From NCBI RefSeq assembly GCF_004136315.1, contig NZ_CP029562.1:2609501-2673500 (forward strand): a stretch of 64,000 bases of DNA, in the 5' to 3' direction. Source of the DNA: Mesorhizobium sp. Pch-S. GTDB taxonomy: Bacteria; Pseudomonadota; Alphaproteobacteria; Rhizobiales; Rhizobiaceae. Positions within the stretch are counted from its first letter, which is position 1, and every line of letters starts with the position of its first letter. The translations under genes and the position numbers were made by a program. Under the pieces are notes generated by a model. The model made no database searches. It had not been told where the DNA came from and saw only the letters and a list, made by a program, of their open reading frames with translations. Shown in pieces: positions 28,616 to 37,348 of this stretch.

Positions 28616-29212
28616 ATGAGGACATTGCTGTTGTCTGCGATCGCGGGAACACTCGTTGCCATGTCCGGCGCGGCATGGGCGGATACGCTCGTATCGGCTG
28701 ACAGAGACCTCAACATGCGCGCCGGGCCCGGTTCGCGTTACCCCGTGGTGGGTGTTCTGGCAGCAGGCCAGACCGCGGTGCTGGACGGCTGCCTGCAAGG
28801 TTCGAAATGGTGCGCCGTCGGCAATGCCGACAACCGTGCCTGGATCAATTCGGACTACGTGACCAGCGAATTCTCCGGCAGGCGCGTGGTGCTGACAGAA
28901 CGGCCGGTCGATTCAGGCGTGACCGTGATCGAGACGCCGGGCGTTGTCATGGACGATGAGCTGTCGACCGGATCGGTCGTTCAGGACGACGATACGGATC
29001 TGCCGCTGCCACCAATGGAAGTGCGCAGCTACGTCAGGACAAACGCGGTCGATCCGATCTATATCCAGGATGAGGTTCGAACCGGCGCCACATTGCCCGA
29101 TACGGTCGTGCTGAGCGAGGTTCCAGGCTATGATTATCGATATGCCTATGTGAACGGCGAGCCGGTCATCGTCAGCCCGTCGTCCAGGCATATCGTCTAT
29201 GTCGGCGAGTAA
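28616..29212 (+). CDS. Secreted SH3 domain protein with C-terminal DUF1236
   Basis: A 198-residue exported protein. Signal peptide residues 1-22 (AWA-DT), then a bacterial SH3 domain at about 25-85 (LNMRAGPGSRYPVVGVL, WCAVG, GWxx-like AWINSDYV), an acidic linker, and a DUF1236 tail at about 145-198 (LPDTVVLSEVPGYDYRYAYV, RHIVYV). SH3b domains bind peptidoglycan peptides; DUF1236 is rhizobial and unexplained. It is divergent from the MltB-like gene, with 292 bp between starts, which suits a cell-wall role. AGGAG precedes the ATG. Confidence 0.86.
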   Translation: MRTLLLSAIAGTLVAMSGAAWADTLVSADRDLNMRAGPGSRYPVVGVLAAGQTAVLDGCLQGSKWCAVGNADNRAWINSDYVTSEFSGRRVVLTERPVDSGVTVIETPGVVMDDELSTGSVVQDDDTDLPLPPMEVRSYVRTNAVDPIYIQDEVRTGATLPDTVVLSEVPGYDYRYAYVNGEPVIVSPSSRHIVYVGE

Positions 29213-29293
29213 ATCATAACGACTGTCGGCGACTCGATCCGACAAATTTAACCTAATCCTTGCGATGTGATTGCGAGGTTTCCGGGCATCGCC

Positions 29294-29388
29294 TAGAGCA
29301 ATTCCAGGAAAAGCGTGTGACGGTTTTCCGTTCGGAATAGCATAAAAAGAAATTCTAGAGCGTTTCCGTGAAAACGGAAACGCTCTAG
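29294..29388 (+). repeat. Composite palindromic repeat (copy 3)
   Basis: Part B first: TAGAGCAATTCCAGG from 29294 and GGTTTTCCGTTCGGAAT to about 29338. Part A follows as a hairpin with perfect 14-bp arms, CTAGAGCGTTTCCG (29355-29368) and CGGAAACGCTCTAG (29375-29388), six-base loop. Orientation is opposite to copy 2. It lies between the SH3-DUF1236 gene and the CPBP protease gene. Confidence 0.85.
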
Positions 29389-29435
29389 TCATGGCGGTGC
29401 CCGATGCACAGGCGGGTCATTCGAGAAGAGCCCGC

Positions 29436-30377
29436 ATGATCCCCGAGCCGACAGCCTTCGAACGCTACCGTTCGAGCCCGAATGGCAAAATGACGCTCCT
29501 GCGTCTCATCTTCGGCACTATCGTCATCTTGCTGGTCTGGACACTTTCGACCTTCGCGGTGGTGAGGATCGGCTGGGGCTTCGTTGCCCTGGTGCCGGAC
29601 TCGTTGCAGCCTGATGGCTATGGCATGGAGGCTTTTCTCACTTCGCCCATCGGTGTGCTGACGGCGCTGGTTACCTTCTGCGGCATATGGGCCGGCGCAT
29701 GGCTGGTGATGCGATGGATTCACCGCGAGCCGCTTTCGGCACTTTTCGGCAACAGCCACAGGATTTCCCGATCCGGTTTTCTCAACGGATTTGTTGCCGT
29801 TTTCCTGACGTCGATCTTTTCGGAGGTGCTGCTGTACGCTCTCGATCCCGTCATCCAGCGTGGTTCGATTGGTCTTTCTGTCTGGTTGATGGCCCTGGTG
29901 CCCGTGGCGATGCTGGCGTTCGTGCAGACATCGGCGGAGGAACTGCTGTTTCGCGGTTATCTGCCGCGCGGGCTGGCCAGACTGTTCCGCAGCCCGCTGG
30001 TGTGGGCGCTGCTGCCGACACTGGTCTTCACTGCGCTGCACTGGAGTGGAGATTCAGCCCTTGCAATGAACGTTGCCGGGCTGATCTCCATCGGCGTATT
30101 CTCGGTGGTCCTGATGATGCTCGTCCATGCGACCGGCAATCTCGGCGCTGCCTTCGGGGCGCACTTTGGCAACAACCTGTTCGGTTTCCTGCTGATTTCT
30201 CACCAGGCCAGTCTTTCCAGCTTCGCGCTGTTCGAGGCGCGGTCGCTGGAGGGTGCGGGCTGGGCCGGCATCGATGCGGTCCTGATCGCGGGTATAGGCA
30301 TCGTATCCAGCCTGCTGACGGCACTGCTTCTGTTGCATCCGCGCTCGCCGCTACGGGTGGCGCCGGATCTCGGTTGA
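29436..30377 (+). CDS. CPBP family intramembrane glutamic endopeptidase
   Basis: A 313-residue membrane protein with about eight helices and the CPBP/Abi motifs: EELLFRG (E168, E169, R173), ALHW (H202) and HFGNN (H243). These residues form the glutamate-dependent active site of Rce1-like intramembrane proteases. Bacterial members are often linked to bacteriocin immunity or have unknown substrates. The ATG at 29436 follows GAGAAGAG; an upstream start at 29391 would fall directly after the repeat and lacks a ribosome site. Confidence 0.88.
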   Translation: MIPEPTAFERYRSSPNGKMTLLRLIFGTIVILLVWTLSTFAVVRIGWGFVALVPDSLQPDGYGMEAFLTSPIGVLTALVTFCGIWAGAWLVMRWIHREPLSALFGNSHRISRSGFLNGFVAVFLTSIFSEVLLYALDPVIQRGSIGLSVWLMALVPVAMLAFVQTSAEELLFRGYLPRGLARLFRSPLVWALLPTLVFTALHWSGDSALAMNVAGLISIGVFSVVLMMLVHATGNLGAAFGAHFGNNLFGFLLISHQASLSSFALFEARSLEGAGWAGIDAVLIAGIGIVSSLLTALLLLHPRSPLRVAPDLG

Positions 30378-30530
30378 CTGGCCGAAAACACCGATTTCAG
30401 CCGTTTCCCTTGACTCCCGGCCATTTTTCCTGTCAAAAGCCGCCAACTTCCGCGACGATCGTCTTCGCGAAAGCCGACCGGGACGAGGCAAGCGCCGTAA
30501 AGTGCGCTGTCGAGTGATCCCGGAGGCCAA

Positions 30531-30570
30531 CACCCGGCAGCGCTGTGCGCCCCCGGGTGCTTTTTGGTTT
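30531..30570 (+). terminator. Terminator-like hairpin upstream of ffh
   Basis: CACCCGG (30531-30537) and CCGGGTG (30553-30559) form a 7-bp stem followed by CTTTTTGGTTTT. The preceding gene ends 154 bp earlier, so the hairpin could end a long 3' UTR, a short attenuated ffh leader, or a small RNA. Confidence 0.5.
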
Positions 30571-30643
30571 TGGGCTTTGCTTGGATGATCGGTGCGGACG
30601 TATTACCTCTCGGGTCTGAGCATCCGGGATCGAAGGAAGAAGC

Positions 30644-32239
30644 ATGTTCGAATCGCTGCAAGAGCGACTTGGCTCAATTCTGAACGGCCTTACCGGTCGT
30701 GGCGCGCTGTCGGAGGCTGATGTCTCGGCCGCGCTGCGCGAAGTGCGCCGTGCGCTGCTCGAGGCCGACGTCGCACTGGAAGTCGTGCGCTCGTTCACCG
30801 ACAAGGTACGGGAGAAGGCGGTCGGTGCAGCGGTTCTGAAGGCGATCAAGCCCGGCCAGATGGTCGTCAAGATCGTTCATGACGAACTGGTCGAGATGCT
30901 GGGCGCCGAAGGCGTCGCCATCGATCTCAATGCGCCCGCGCCGGTCGTCGTCATGATGGTCGGTCTGCAGGGCTCCGGCAAAACGACGACCAGCGCCAAG
31001 ATCGCCAAGCGGCTGACCGAGCGCCAGGGCAAGAAAGTGCTCATGGCCTCGCTCGATACGCGCCGCCCGGCGGCGCAGGAGCAACTGCGGCAGCTCGGCG
31101 AGCAGACCAAGGTGGCGACGCTGCCGATCATCGCCGGACAGACCCCGGTCGACATCGCCAGGCGTGCCGTGCAGGCTGCCAAACTGGGCGGCCATGACGT
31201 CGTCATCCTCGACACCGCCGGCCGCACGCATATCGACGAGCCGCTGATGGTCGAGATGGCCGACATCAAGAAGGCTTCGACCCCGCATGAAATCCTGCTG
31301 GTGGCCGATTCGCTGACCGGTCAGGATGCCGTCAATCTCGCCAAGAATTTCGACGACCGCGTCGGCATCACCGGTCTGGTGCTGACCCGTATGGACGGCG
31401 ACGGCCGCGGCGGCGCCGCGCTGTCGATGCGCGCCGTCACCGGCAAGCCGATCAAGCTCATCGGCACCGGCGAAAAGATGGACGGGCTGGAGGAATTCCA
31501 CCCCAAGCGTATCGCCGACCGCATCCTCGGCATGGGCGACATCGTTTCGCTGGTCGAGAAGGCCGCCGAAACCATCGACGCGGAAAAGGCCGCGGCGATG
31601 GCCAAGAAGATGCAGTCCGGCAAGTTCGACCTGAACGACCTCGCCGATCAGCTTGGCCAGATGCAGAAAATGGGCGGCATGGGCGGTATCATGGGCCTGA
31701 TGCCCGGCATGGGCAAGATGAAGGACCAGATGGCGGCAGCCGGTCTCGACGACAAGATGTTCGGCCGCCAGCTCGCCATCATCTCTTCGATGACCAAGGC
31801 CGAGCGGGCAAACCCCGATCTTCTCAAGCACAGCCGCAAGAAGCGCATCGCTGCCGGTTCCGGTACCGATGCCGCCGAAATCAACAAGCTCCTGAAGATG
31901 CATCGCGGCATGGCCGACATGATGAAGGCGATGGGCGGCAAGGGCAAAGGCGGCGGCATGATGCGCGGCCTGATGGGCGGGCTGGCCAACAAGATGGGTC
32001 TTGGCGGCATGATGCCGGGCATGGGTGGCATGCCCGATCTTTCCAAGATGGACCCCAAGCAGATCGAAGCCCTGCAGAAGCAGGCGGAAGCCGCCGGTCT
32101 CGGCAAAGGCCTGCCGGGTGGGATGCCCGGAGGTCTTCCCGGCCTGGGCGGTGGTGGTTTGCCGGGCCTGCCCGGCGGCCTGAAGCTTCCGGGCCTCGGC
32201 GGTCCGGGTGGCTTGCCGGGCCTCGGCAAGAAGAAGTGA
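30644..32239 (+). CDS. ffh: Signal recognition particle protein Ffh
   Basis: A 531-residue SRP GTPase. N domain residues 1-85 (ALSEADVSAALREVRRALLEADV region), G domain with P-loop GLQGSGKTTT (107-116), DTAGR, and TRMDGDGRGGAALS; M domain from about 300 with methionine-rich GGIMGLMPGMGKMKDQM and the RNA-binding SRKKRIAAGSG. It binds 4.5S RNA and signal sequences and works with FtsY (1-182). The C-terminus is extended by some 90 residues rich in Gly, Met, Leu and Pro, with GLPGL-type repeats, ending GLGKKK. First gene of ffh-chorismate mutase-rpsP. Confidence 0.96.
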   Translation: MFESLQERLGSILNGLTGRGALSEADVSAALREVRRALLEADVALEVVRSFTDKVREKAVGAAVLKAIKPGQMVVKIVHDELVEMLGAEGVAIDLNAPAPVVVMMVGLQGSGKTTTSAKIAKRLTERQGKKVLMASLDTRRPAAQEQLRQLGEQTKVATLPIIAGQTPVDIARRAVQAAKLGGHDVVILDTAGRTHIDEPLMVEMADIKKASTPHEILLVADSLTGQDAVNLAKNFDDRVGITGLVLTRMDGDGRGGAALSMRAVTGKPIKLIGTGEKMDGLEEFHPKRIADRILGMGDIVSLVEKAAETIDAEKAAAMAKKMQSGKFDLNDLADQLGQMQKMGGMGGIMGLMPGMGKMKDQMAAAGLDDKMFGRQLAIISSMTKAERANPDLLKHSRKKRIAAGSGTDAAEINKLLKMHRGMADMMKAMGGKGKGGGMMRGLMGGLANKMGLGGMMPGMGGMPDLSKMDPKQIEALQKQAEAAGLGKGLPGGMPGGLPGLGGGGLPGLPGGLKLPGLGGPGGLPGLGKKK

Positions 32240-32246
32240 GGCGGCG

Positions 32247-32564
32247 ATGAGCGACGAAAAGACAATGGAAGCCGCCCGCGCCCAGCTCGCCGGCTATCGC
32301 GCTTCGATCGACAACATCGATGCCGCTCTCGTTCATATGCTGGCGGAGCGCTTCCGCTGCACCAAGGCGGTCGGCGTGCTGAAGGCCACGCATGGCTTGC
32401 CACCGGCCGATCCGAAGCGCGAGACCGAGCAGATCGAGCGGTTGCGCCGGCTTGCCAAGGAAGCGCAGCTCGATCCCGATTTCGCAGAAAAATTCCTGAA
32501 CTTCGTCATCCGCGAAGTGATCCGCCATCATGAGCAGATCGCAGCGGAAACGGCGCAAGCATGA
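32247..32564 (+). CDS. Chorismate mutase, AroQ type
   Basis: A 105-residue all-helical chorismate mutase that converts chorismate to prephenate for Phe and Tyr synthesis. Typical residues are YRASIDNIDAALVHMLAERF (Arg near 17 and the first helix), TKAVGVLKATHGLPPADPKRE (second Arg/Lys) and the C-terminal FLNFVIREVIRHHEQI. It starts eight bases after ffh with GAGG upstream; the same position between ffh and rpsP is seen in other Rhizobiales. Confidence 0.92.
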   Translation: MSDEKTMEAARAQLAGYRASIDNIDAALVHMLAERFRCTKAVGVLKATHGLPPADPKRETEQIERLRRLAKEAQLDPDFAEKFLNFVIREVIRHHEQIAAETAQA

Positions 32565-32621
32565 CCGGCTGGATCCAGCCGTAATCCGATCAACGAGAAT
32601 CAGAGCTTTAGGAGAAACAAA

Positions 32622-33008
32622 ATGGCACTGAAGATCAGACTGGCCCGCGCGGGCTCGAAGAAGCGTCCTTACTACCACATCGTCGTCGCCGACGCGCGCT
32701 CGCCGCGCGACGGTCGTTTCATTGAATCGATCGGCGCCTGGAACCCGCTGCTGCCCAAGGATGGCGAGCGCGTCAAGATCGACGCCGACCGTGCCAAGCA
32801 TTGGCTCGGCAACGGCGCGCAGCCGACCGACCGCGTGCTGCGCTTCTTCGACGAAGCCGGCATCGCCAAGCGCGAAGCCCGCAACAACCCGTCCAAGGCC
32901 GAGCCGGGCAAGAAGGCGCAGGAACGCGCCGCCCTGCTGAAGAAGGCGCAGGAAGACGCCGCTGCCGCCGTGGCTGCCGCTGCAGCCCCGGCTGAAGCCA
33001 GCGAATAA
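32622..33008 (+). CDS. rpsP: 30S ribosomal protein S16
   Basis: A 128-residue S16. The N-terminal 80 residues are classical ([47 protein letters not shown]); the C-terminus carries an alphaproteobacterial Lys/Ala-rich extension. S16 assembles early into the 30S subunit. TTTAGGAGAAACAA precedes the ATG. In most bacteria rimM and trmD follow; here a strong terminator and unrelated genes follow instead. Confidence 0.97.
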   Translation: MALKIRLARAGSKKRPYYHIVVADARSPRDGRFIESIGAWNPLLPKDGERVKIDADRAKHWLGNGAQPTDRVLRFFDEAGIAKREARNNPSKAEPGKKAQERAALLKKAQEDAAAAVAAAAAPAEASE

Positions 33009-33030
33009 GAACTTCCGCTCCAGCGAAGAG

Positions 33031-33059
33031 AAACGGCGGGCCGAAAGGCCCGCCGTTTT
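33031..33059 (+). terminator. Terminator of the ffh-rpsP operon
   Basis: AAACGGCGGGCC (33031-33042), loop GAAA, GGCCCGCCGTTT (33047-33058): a perfect 12-bp stem ending in TTTT, 22 bases after the rpsP stop. It may also serve the convergent cupin gene. Confidence 0.92.
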
Positions 33060-33063
33060 GCGT

Positions 33064-33486
33064 TCAGCCGACAGGGTCGGCAAATGGCGTGTCCGGCTCG
33101 CTGGCGTAGAATATCACCATTCGCGCGGGCGTCTCGGTGCTCAGATTGCGGCCGGTCATGGCGACGTGCGCCGGCTCGACAAAGACTTCGCCCGCCCTTA
33201 CGTCCACCGGTCCACGGTCCTCAAGCTCAAGCGTGAATGTCCCTTCCAGCATGTAGATCGTCACGGGGTGGCGGTGGCTGTGACGAGGCGTGCAATCGCC
33301 GGGATCGAGCCTGGCCAGCAAGATCCGTATCTCCTGCGTCTCCAGTGTCGGCATGCCGGTCGTGGCCTCTCGATACAGGACCGACAGTTTAGCGGCACCC
33401 GAAGTCTGTGCCGAGGTGGTTATGCCGACGGTCAAGCCGGCGATGGCATCCCTGGTTGCCATTGTCTCGTGCATCGCTTCCTCCAT
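33064..33486 (-). CDS. Cupin domain-containing protein
   Basis: A 140-residue single-domain cupin. Motif 1 is HSHRHPVTIYMLEGTFTLELE (His pair and Glu for metal binding, about residues 69-89) and motif 2 GEVFVEPAHVAM (His near 107). The role is unknown. Starts at 33486, 33474 and 33462 are all possible. It is divergent from a LysR-type gene with under 90 bp between, the usual arrangement of a regulator and its target. Confidence 0.82.
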   Translation of the reverse strand: MEEAMHETMATRDAIAGLTVGITTSAQTSGAAKLSVLYREATTGMPTLETQEIRILLARLDPGDCTPRHSHRHPVTIYMLEGTFTLELEDRGPVDVRAGEVFVEPAHVAMTGRNLSTETPARMVIFYASEPDTPFADPVG

Positions 33487-33572
33487 TGTTCACAATGAAG
33501 GCTAACGCGGGGCCGCTCTTAGCGGCAGCCGCAAGCTTGCAGAGCCGCCGAGCAGAAGCGCATAACATCGGG

Positions 33573-34466
33573 ATGTTCGACTGGAACGACCTGCGCTATC
33601 TGCTTGCCGTCGCGCGTGAGGGCAGCACGCTGGCGGCTGCACGGGTCCTGGGTGTGAACCAGTCCACGGTCCATCGACGGCTGGTCGAGCTCGAGCGGCG
33701 GGTCGGTTTCGCGCTCGTCACCCGACATGCAACGGGGTACAGGCTCACCAGCCTTGCCGAGGTGCTGCTTCCGGCCGTCGAGCGCGTGGAAGCAGAAATC
33801 TCGTTTCTCCAGAACCAGATCCGGGCTCACGGGGACGAGCTTGTCGGGGTCATTCGCCTGACCTGTCCCGAGCCGCTGGTATCTCGCCTCGCAGGGTCGT
33901 CCTATCTCGACCTCTTTCACGAGAAACATCCGGGTTTGAAGATCGAATTCGTGATGAGTGACCGCTATCTCGACCTGGGCAAGGGCGAAGCGGATGTGGC
34001 GCTGCGTTCAGGCGAACCGGATGACGAAACGCTGGTCGGCCGCAAGATCGCCGATTCAATATGGGCGGTCTACGCCAGCAAAAGTTATCTTCAACATCAT
34101 GGTCGCCCGGAACGGGTCGACGACCTTGGCCAACACATGCTTGTTGGTTTCGACGGAATGCTCATCAACCACCGCGCGGCGAAATGGCTGTCTGCCGTTG
34201 CTCCCGGCGCCAGGATCGCTGCACGCAACAACAGCGTGCTCGGCGTGCTGCATGCAGTGAAATCAGGTGTCGGCGTCGCACCGCTGCCAACCGCCATCGC
34301 GGACATGGACGATGACCTGGTCCAGGTTCTTCCTCCGGTGCGGGACCTAGCGCGGGGTTGGTATCTTCTGACGCGGGCCGATCTGCGCCAGACGCCGCGC
34401 ATCAGCTGCTTCTTCGATTTCACCTTCCGTCATCTGGACATCATCCGGCCGATCCTGATGGGTTGA
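33573..34466 (+). CDS. LysR family transcriptional regulator
   Basis: A 297-residue regulator. The winged helix-turn-helix covers residues 1-62 (WNDLRYLLAVAREGSTLAAA, NQSTVHRRLVELERRVG) and the effector-binding domain about 90-290. The opening 'MFDWNDLRYLL' is typical of the LysR subgroup that acts on adjacent divergent genes, so the cupin gene is the likely target. The upstream in-frame extension lacks features of the family. The effector is unknown. Confidence 0.9.
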   Translation: MFDWNDLRYLLAVAREGSTLAAARVLGVNQSTVHRRLVELERRVGFALVTRHATGYRLTSLAEVLLPAVERVEAEISFLQNQIRAHGDELVGVIRLTCPEPLVSRLAGSSYLDLFHEKHPGLKIEFVMSDRYLDLGKGEADVALRSGEPDDETLVGRKIADSIWAVYASKSYLQHHGRPERVDDLGQHMLVGFDGMLINHRAAKWLSAVAPGARIAARNNSVLGVLHAVKSGVGVAPLPTAIADMDDDLVQVLPPVRDLARGWYLLTRADLRQTPRISCFFDFTFRHLDIIRPILMG

Positions 34467-34728
34467 AGCCGTTGTCCCGTGGCTGAAAGACCCGCGTGGA
34501 GGCGTGTTTCGGCCCTTCGAAGTATGACGGCTATATGACGCCCGGCTTAAGCAAGAAGTAAGTAAGCCGCCGCTAACGTGCCGGCATGGCGCGCAACGCC
34601 AACATGTTGCGCGGGCATGATGCCGTGATGCCTGGCCGGAATCTCTTCGGCATGAAAATCGATGCGACTCTGCCGTGAAGCCTGGTGCATGCCGGGCCGT
34701 GGAAGCGTTGCGGCAATGGCGGGCTGGA

Positions 34729-37254
34729 ATGATGTCGATTGCAGTGCGGGTCAAGGAACTGGATGAGCTTGCGCGGCAGCAGCAGCCGATCGAGTCAAAT
34801 CCTTCGAGCCAGGCCGACCGCGTGTTCCGCATCGACACCGAATTCGAGGACGTGCGGCTGATGTTGCGTCGCTGGCAGGCGGCATGCATCGACGGTGTTC
34901 TCCCGCCTTATGAAGAGTTGGCGCTGGGCAGCGTCGGTCGTTTTGCCGACGAACTGGCAGTGGTTCGGCTTTCGGAGGGCCATGCGGGCTTCATCCTGCG
35001 CGCCGGCTCCCGCTTCTGCAGCCTGGCAGACATCGCGGAAGCCTCGGTTTCGCTTTCCGTCCTGCCGTTTGCGGTTCGACGCGCGGTGAACGATGCCATC
35101 GATCTCGCGCGTCTGGCTGCGCGACCCTATCTGACCCTGTGCCGGTCGATCATCGACGGCATGGTATCGACCATGGAGGTGCTGGCGCTGCCGCTGTCCT
35201 GTCGCTGGCCAGGCGAATATTTCCTGATCTTCGCAAGGCCGCGCAAAAGCCAGGTCGATCTCGCACGTCTGCTCATCAACTCGACCGACGAGGGCATTCT
35301 GGCGCTGAGCCCGCTGGAAGGCGTTGGTACTGCGCCGCGCGACTATCAGGTGCTCAGCATCAACAATGCCGCCGCCAGGATGCTTGGCGCACCGGCGGAA
35401 AACATGCGCCTGCGCCTGTTGTCCGAGGTAAGCGCGGCTGAATGCCTGGCGCGTCTGCTCGATCAACGGTCTCGCAACCGAAGCCAGGGCCCTGCGGTGC
35501 CGTCGCTGGAGCTCGAATACGATCTCGCCGGCGAAGCCATCTCCCTGCAGGTGGGTGTTGTCGAAACCGACGGTCTTCTTGCCGTCACGCTGACCGATGT
35601 GCGTGAGATCCGCAATCGCGAGGTGCTGTTCCGATCGCTGTTCGACGACAACCCGGTGCCGATGTATGTGCGCCATCTCGCAACCGGTGTCTTTCTCAAC
35701 GTGAATGCCGCCGCACTTCACCTCTACGGGCATGATCGAGCCGCGTTCCTTGCCCTGGATATTCGCAATCTCGAGCCGAATTCCGCCGCGCGCGTTGGTT
35801 CCTCGGGCGAGCGCTTCGCGCGCCATCGCACCGCATCCGGAGCCGAGCTGGACGTCATCGAATACACACGCGCGATAACGGTTGGCGGACAACCGGCGAC
35901 GCTGTCGACAATCGTCGACGTGACGGAACGCAAGCGGGCGGAAGAGCGCATTTCCTTCCTCGCTCATCACGATCCGCTGACCGGCGTCGGCAACCGCACC
36001 ACTTTTTCGCAGGAAATCGAGGAAGCCGTGGCGACGGCGGTCGCCGGCCACCAGCCATTCGCGCTGGTCCTGATCGATCTCGACGATTTCAAGGCGGTCA
36101 ACGATACGCTGGGTCATGCGGCAGGCGACTCCCTGCTGATCGAGACGGCGGACAGGATCCGCCGGCTGCTACGCCGTACTGATCTCGTCGCCCGTCTTGG
36201 CGGTGACGAATTCGCAGTGCTGTTGCGCGGTGCCCTGAGCCGGGACGACGTCCAGCTGCTGGCCGGGCGGATCATCCAGGCGATCGCCCAGCCGCACGGC
36301 TACGAGGGGCACAAGCTCTCCATTGGCGCCAGCCTCGGCGCCGCCATCGCGCCCGTCGACGCACGCGAGGCCGGCACGCTGCTCAAATGCGCCGACCTCG
36401 CGCTCTATCGTTCGAAGCGCGAGGGCAAGGGGACGTTCCATTTCTTCGAACCTGAGATGGATGCCGAAATGCGGGAGCGCCGCGAACTGGAACTGGAACT
36501 GCGCGCCGCGGATTTCGACCGCGAACTGGAGTTGCACTATCAGCCGATCATCTCGCTGCGCAGCGGTGGCCTGCGTGGCTTCGAAGCGCTGGTACGCTGG
36601 CGCAATCCGAGACGCGGCATGGTCTCGCCGGCAGAATTCATTCCCCTGGCTGAAGAGACAGGCATGATCGACGCCATCGGCCGCTGGGTGCTGGAGGAAG
36701 CCTGCCGGCGTGCGGCCGCCTGGCCACAGGATCTGATCATCGCTGTCAATGCTTCGGCGGTGCAGTTCCGCCAGGGCCGCTTCGCAGAGACAGTCACCCA
36801 GGCGCTTGCGGCATCCGGCCTCGATCCTTCTCGCCTGGAGATCGAGATCACCGAATCCGTTCTGCTTGCCGACACGGGGGCCAATCTTGCCCTGCTGGAG
36901 CGGTTGAAGGATGTCGGCGTGCGTGTCGCGCTCGACGATTTCGGTACCGGCTATTCCAGCATGAGCTATCTCAGACGCTTCCCGTTCAGCCGGCTGAAGA
37001 TCGATCGCTCCTTTATCCGCGACATCGGTTCCAGTCGCGAATCCATGGCGATCGTGAGAGCGATCATCGGTCTGAGCGCCAATCTCGGCATCGACACCAC
37101 CGCGGAAGGTGTCGAGACGGGTGCGCAGCTTGAACTGTTGCGGCAGGAACGTTGCGGCGAAATCCAGGGCTTCCTGTTCAGCCCCCCGGTAGACAGCGTC
37201 GGCGCCTTGCGCATCATCGACAGCTATCGCAGCGACGAGAGCAAGGTCGCCTAG
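34729..37254 (+). CDS. PAS-GGDEF-EAL protein (c-di-GMP turnover)
   Basis: A cytoplasmic signalling protein of about 841 residues. The N-terminal 170 residues resemble the PAS_5-like sensor (ELALGSVGRFADELAVV), two PAS-like regions follow (about 180-300 and 305-400; LFDDNPVPMYVRH), then GGDEF (LIDLDDFKAVNDTLGH, RLGGDEFAV) and EAL (FEALVRW, EITESVLL, LDDFGTGYSS, KIDRSF, AEGVET). All motifs are intact, so either activity is possible. The start is unclear: ATG at 34729 or 34732, or GTG at 34675. Its TAG stop is the first triplet of repeat copy 4. Confidence 0.88.
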   Translation: MMSIAVRVKELDELARQQQPIESNPSSQADRVFRIDTEFEDVRLMLRRWQAACIDGVLPPYEELALGSVGRFADELAVVRLSEGHAGFILRAGSRFCSLADIAEASVSLSVLPFAVRRAVNDAIDLARLAARPYLTLCRSIIDGMVSTMEVLALPLSCRWPGEYFLIFARPRKSQVDLARLLINSTDEGILALSPLEGVGTAPRDYQVLSINNAAARMLGAPAENMRLRLLSEVSAAECLARLLDQRSRNRSQGPAVPSLELEYDLAGEAISLQVGVVETDGLLAVTLTDVREIRNREVLFRSLFDDNPVPMYVRHLATGVFLNVNAAALHLYGHDRAAFLALDIRNLEPNSAARVGSSGERFARHRTASGAELDVIEYTRAITVGGQPATLSTIVDVTERKRAEERISFLAHHDPLTGVGNRTTFSQEIEEAVATAVAGHQPFALVLIDLDDFKAVNDTLGHAAGDSLLIETADRIRRLLRRTDLVARLGGDEFAVLLRGALSRDDVQLLAGRIIQAIAQPHGYEGHKLSIGASLGAAIAPVDAREAGTLLKCADLALYRSKREGKGTFHFFEPEMDAEMRERRELELELRAADFDRELELHYQPIISLRSGGLRGFEALVRWRNPRRGMVSPAEFIPLAEETGMIDAIGRWVLEEACRRAAAWPQDLIIAVNASAVQFRQGRFAETVTQALAASGLDPSRLEIEITESVLLADTGANLALLERLKDVGVRVALDDFGTGYSSMSYLRRFPFSRLKIDRSFIRDIGSSRESMAIVRAIIGLSANLGIDTTAEGVETGAQLELLRQERCGEIQGFLFSPPVDSVGALRIIDSYRSDESKVA

Positions 37255-37343
37255 AACAATTCAAGTAAAGTGCGTGGCGGTTTTCCGTCCGGAATTGCGC
37301 AAAGCAAAAAGTTGGAGCGTTTCCGTATGACGGGAAACGCTCC
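37252..37343 (+). repeat. Composite palindromic repeat (copy 4)
   Basis: Part B: TAGAACAATTCAAGTAAAGTG then GGTTTTCCGTCCGGAATTGCGC; part A: arms GGAGCGTTTCC (37314-37324) and GGAAACGCTCC (37333-37343). It fills the whole gap between the convergent GGDEF-EAL and bestrophin genes, provides the stop codon of the former, and ends six bases before the stop of the latter. Confidence 0.82.
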
Positions 37344-37348
37344 GGACG

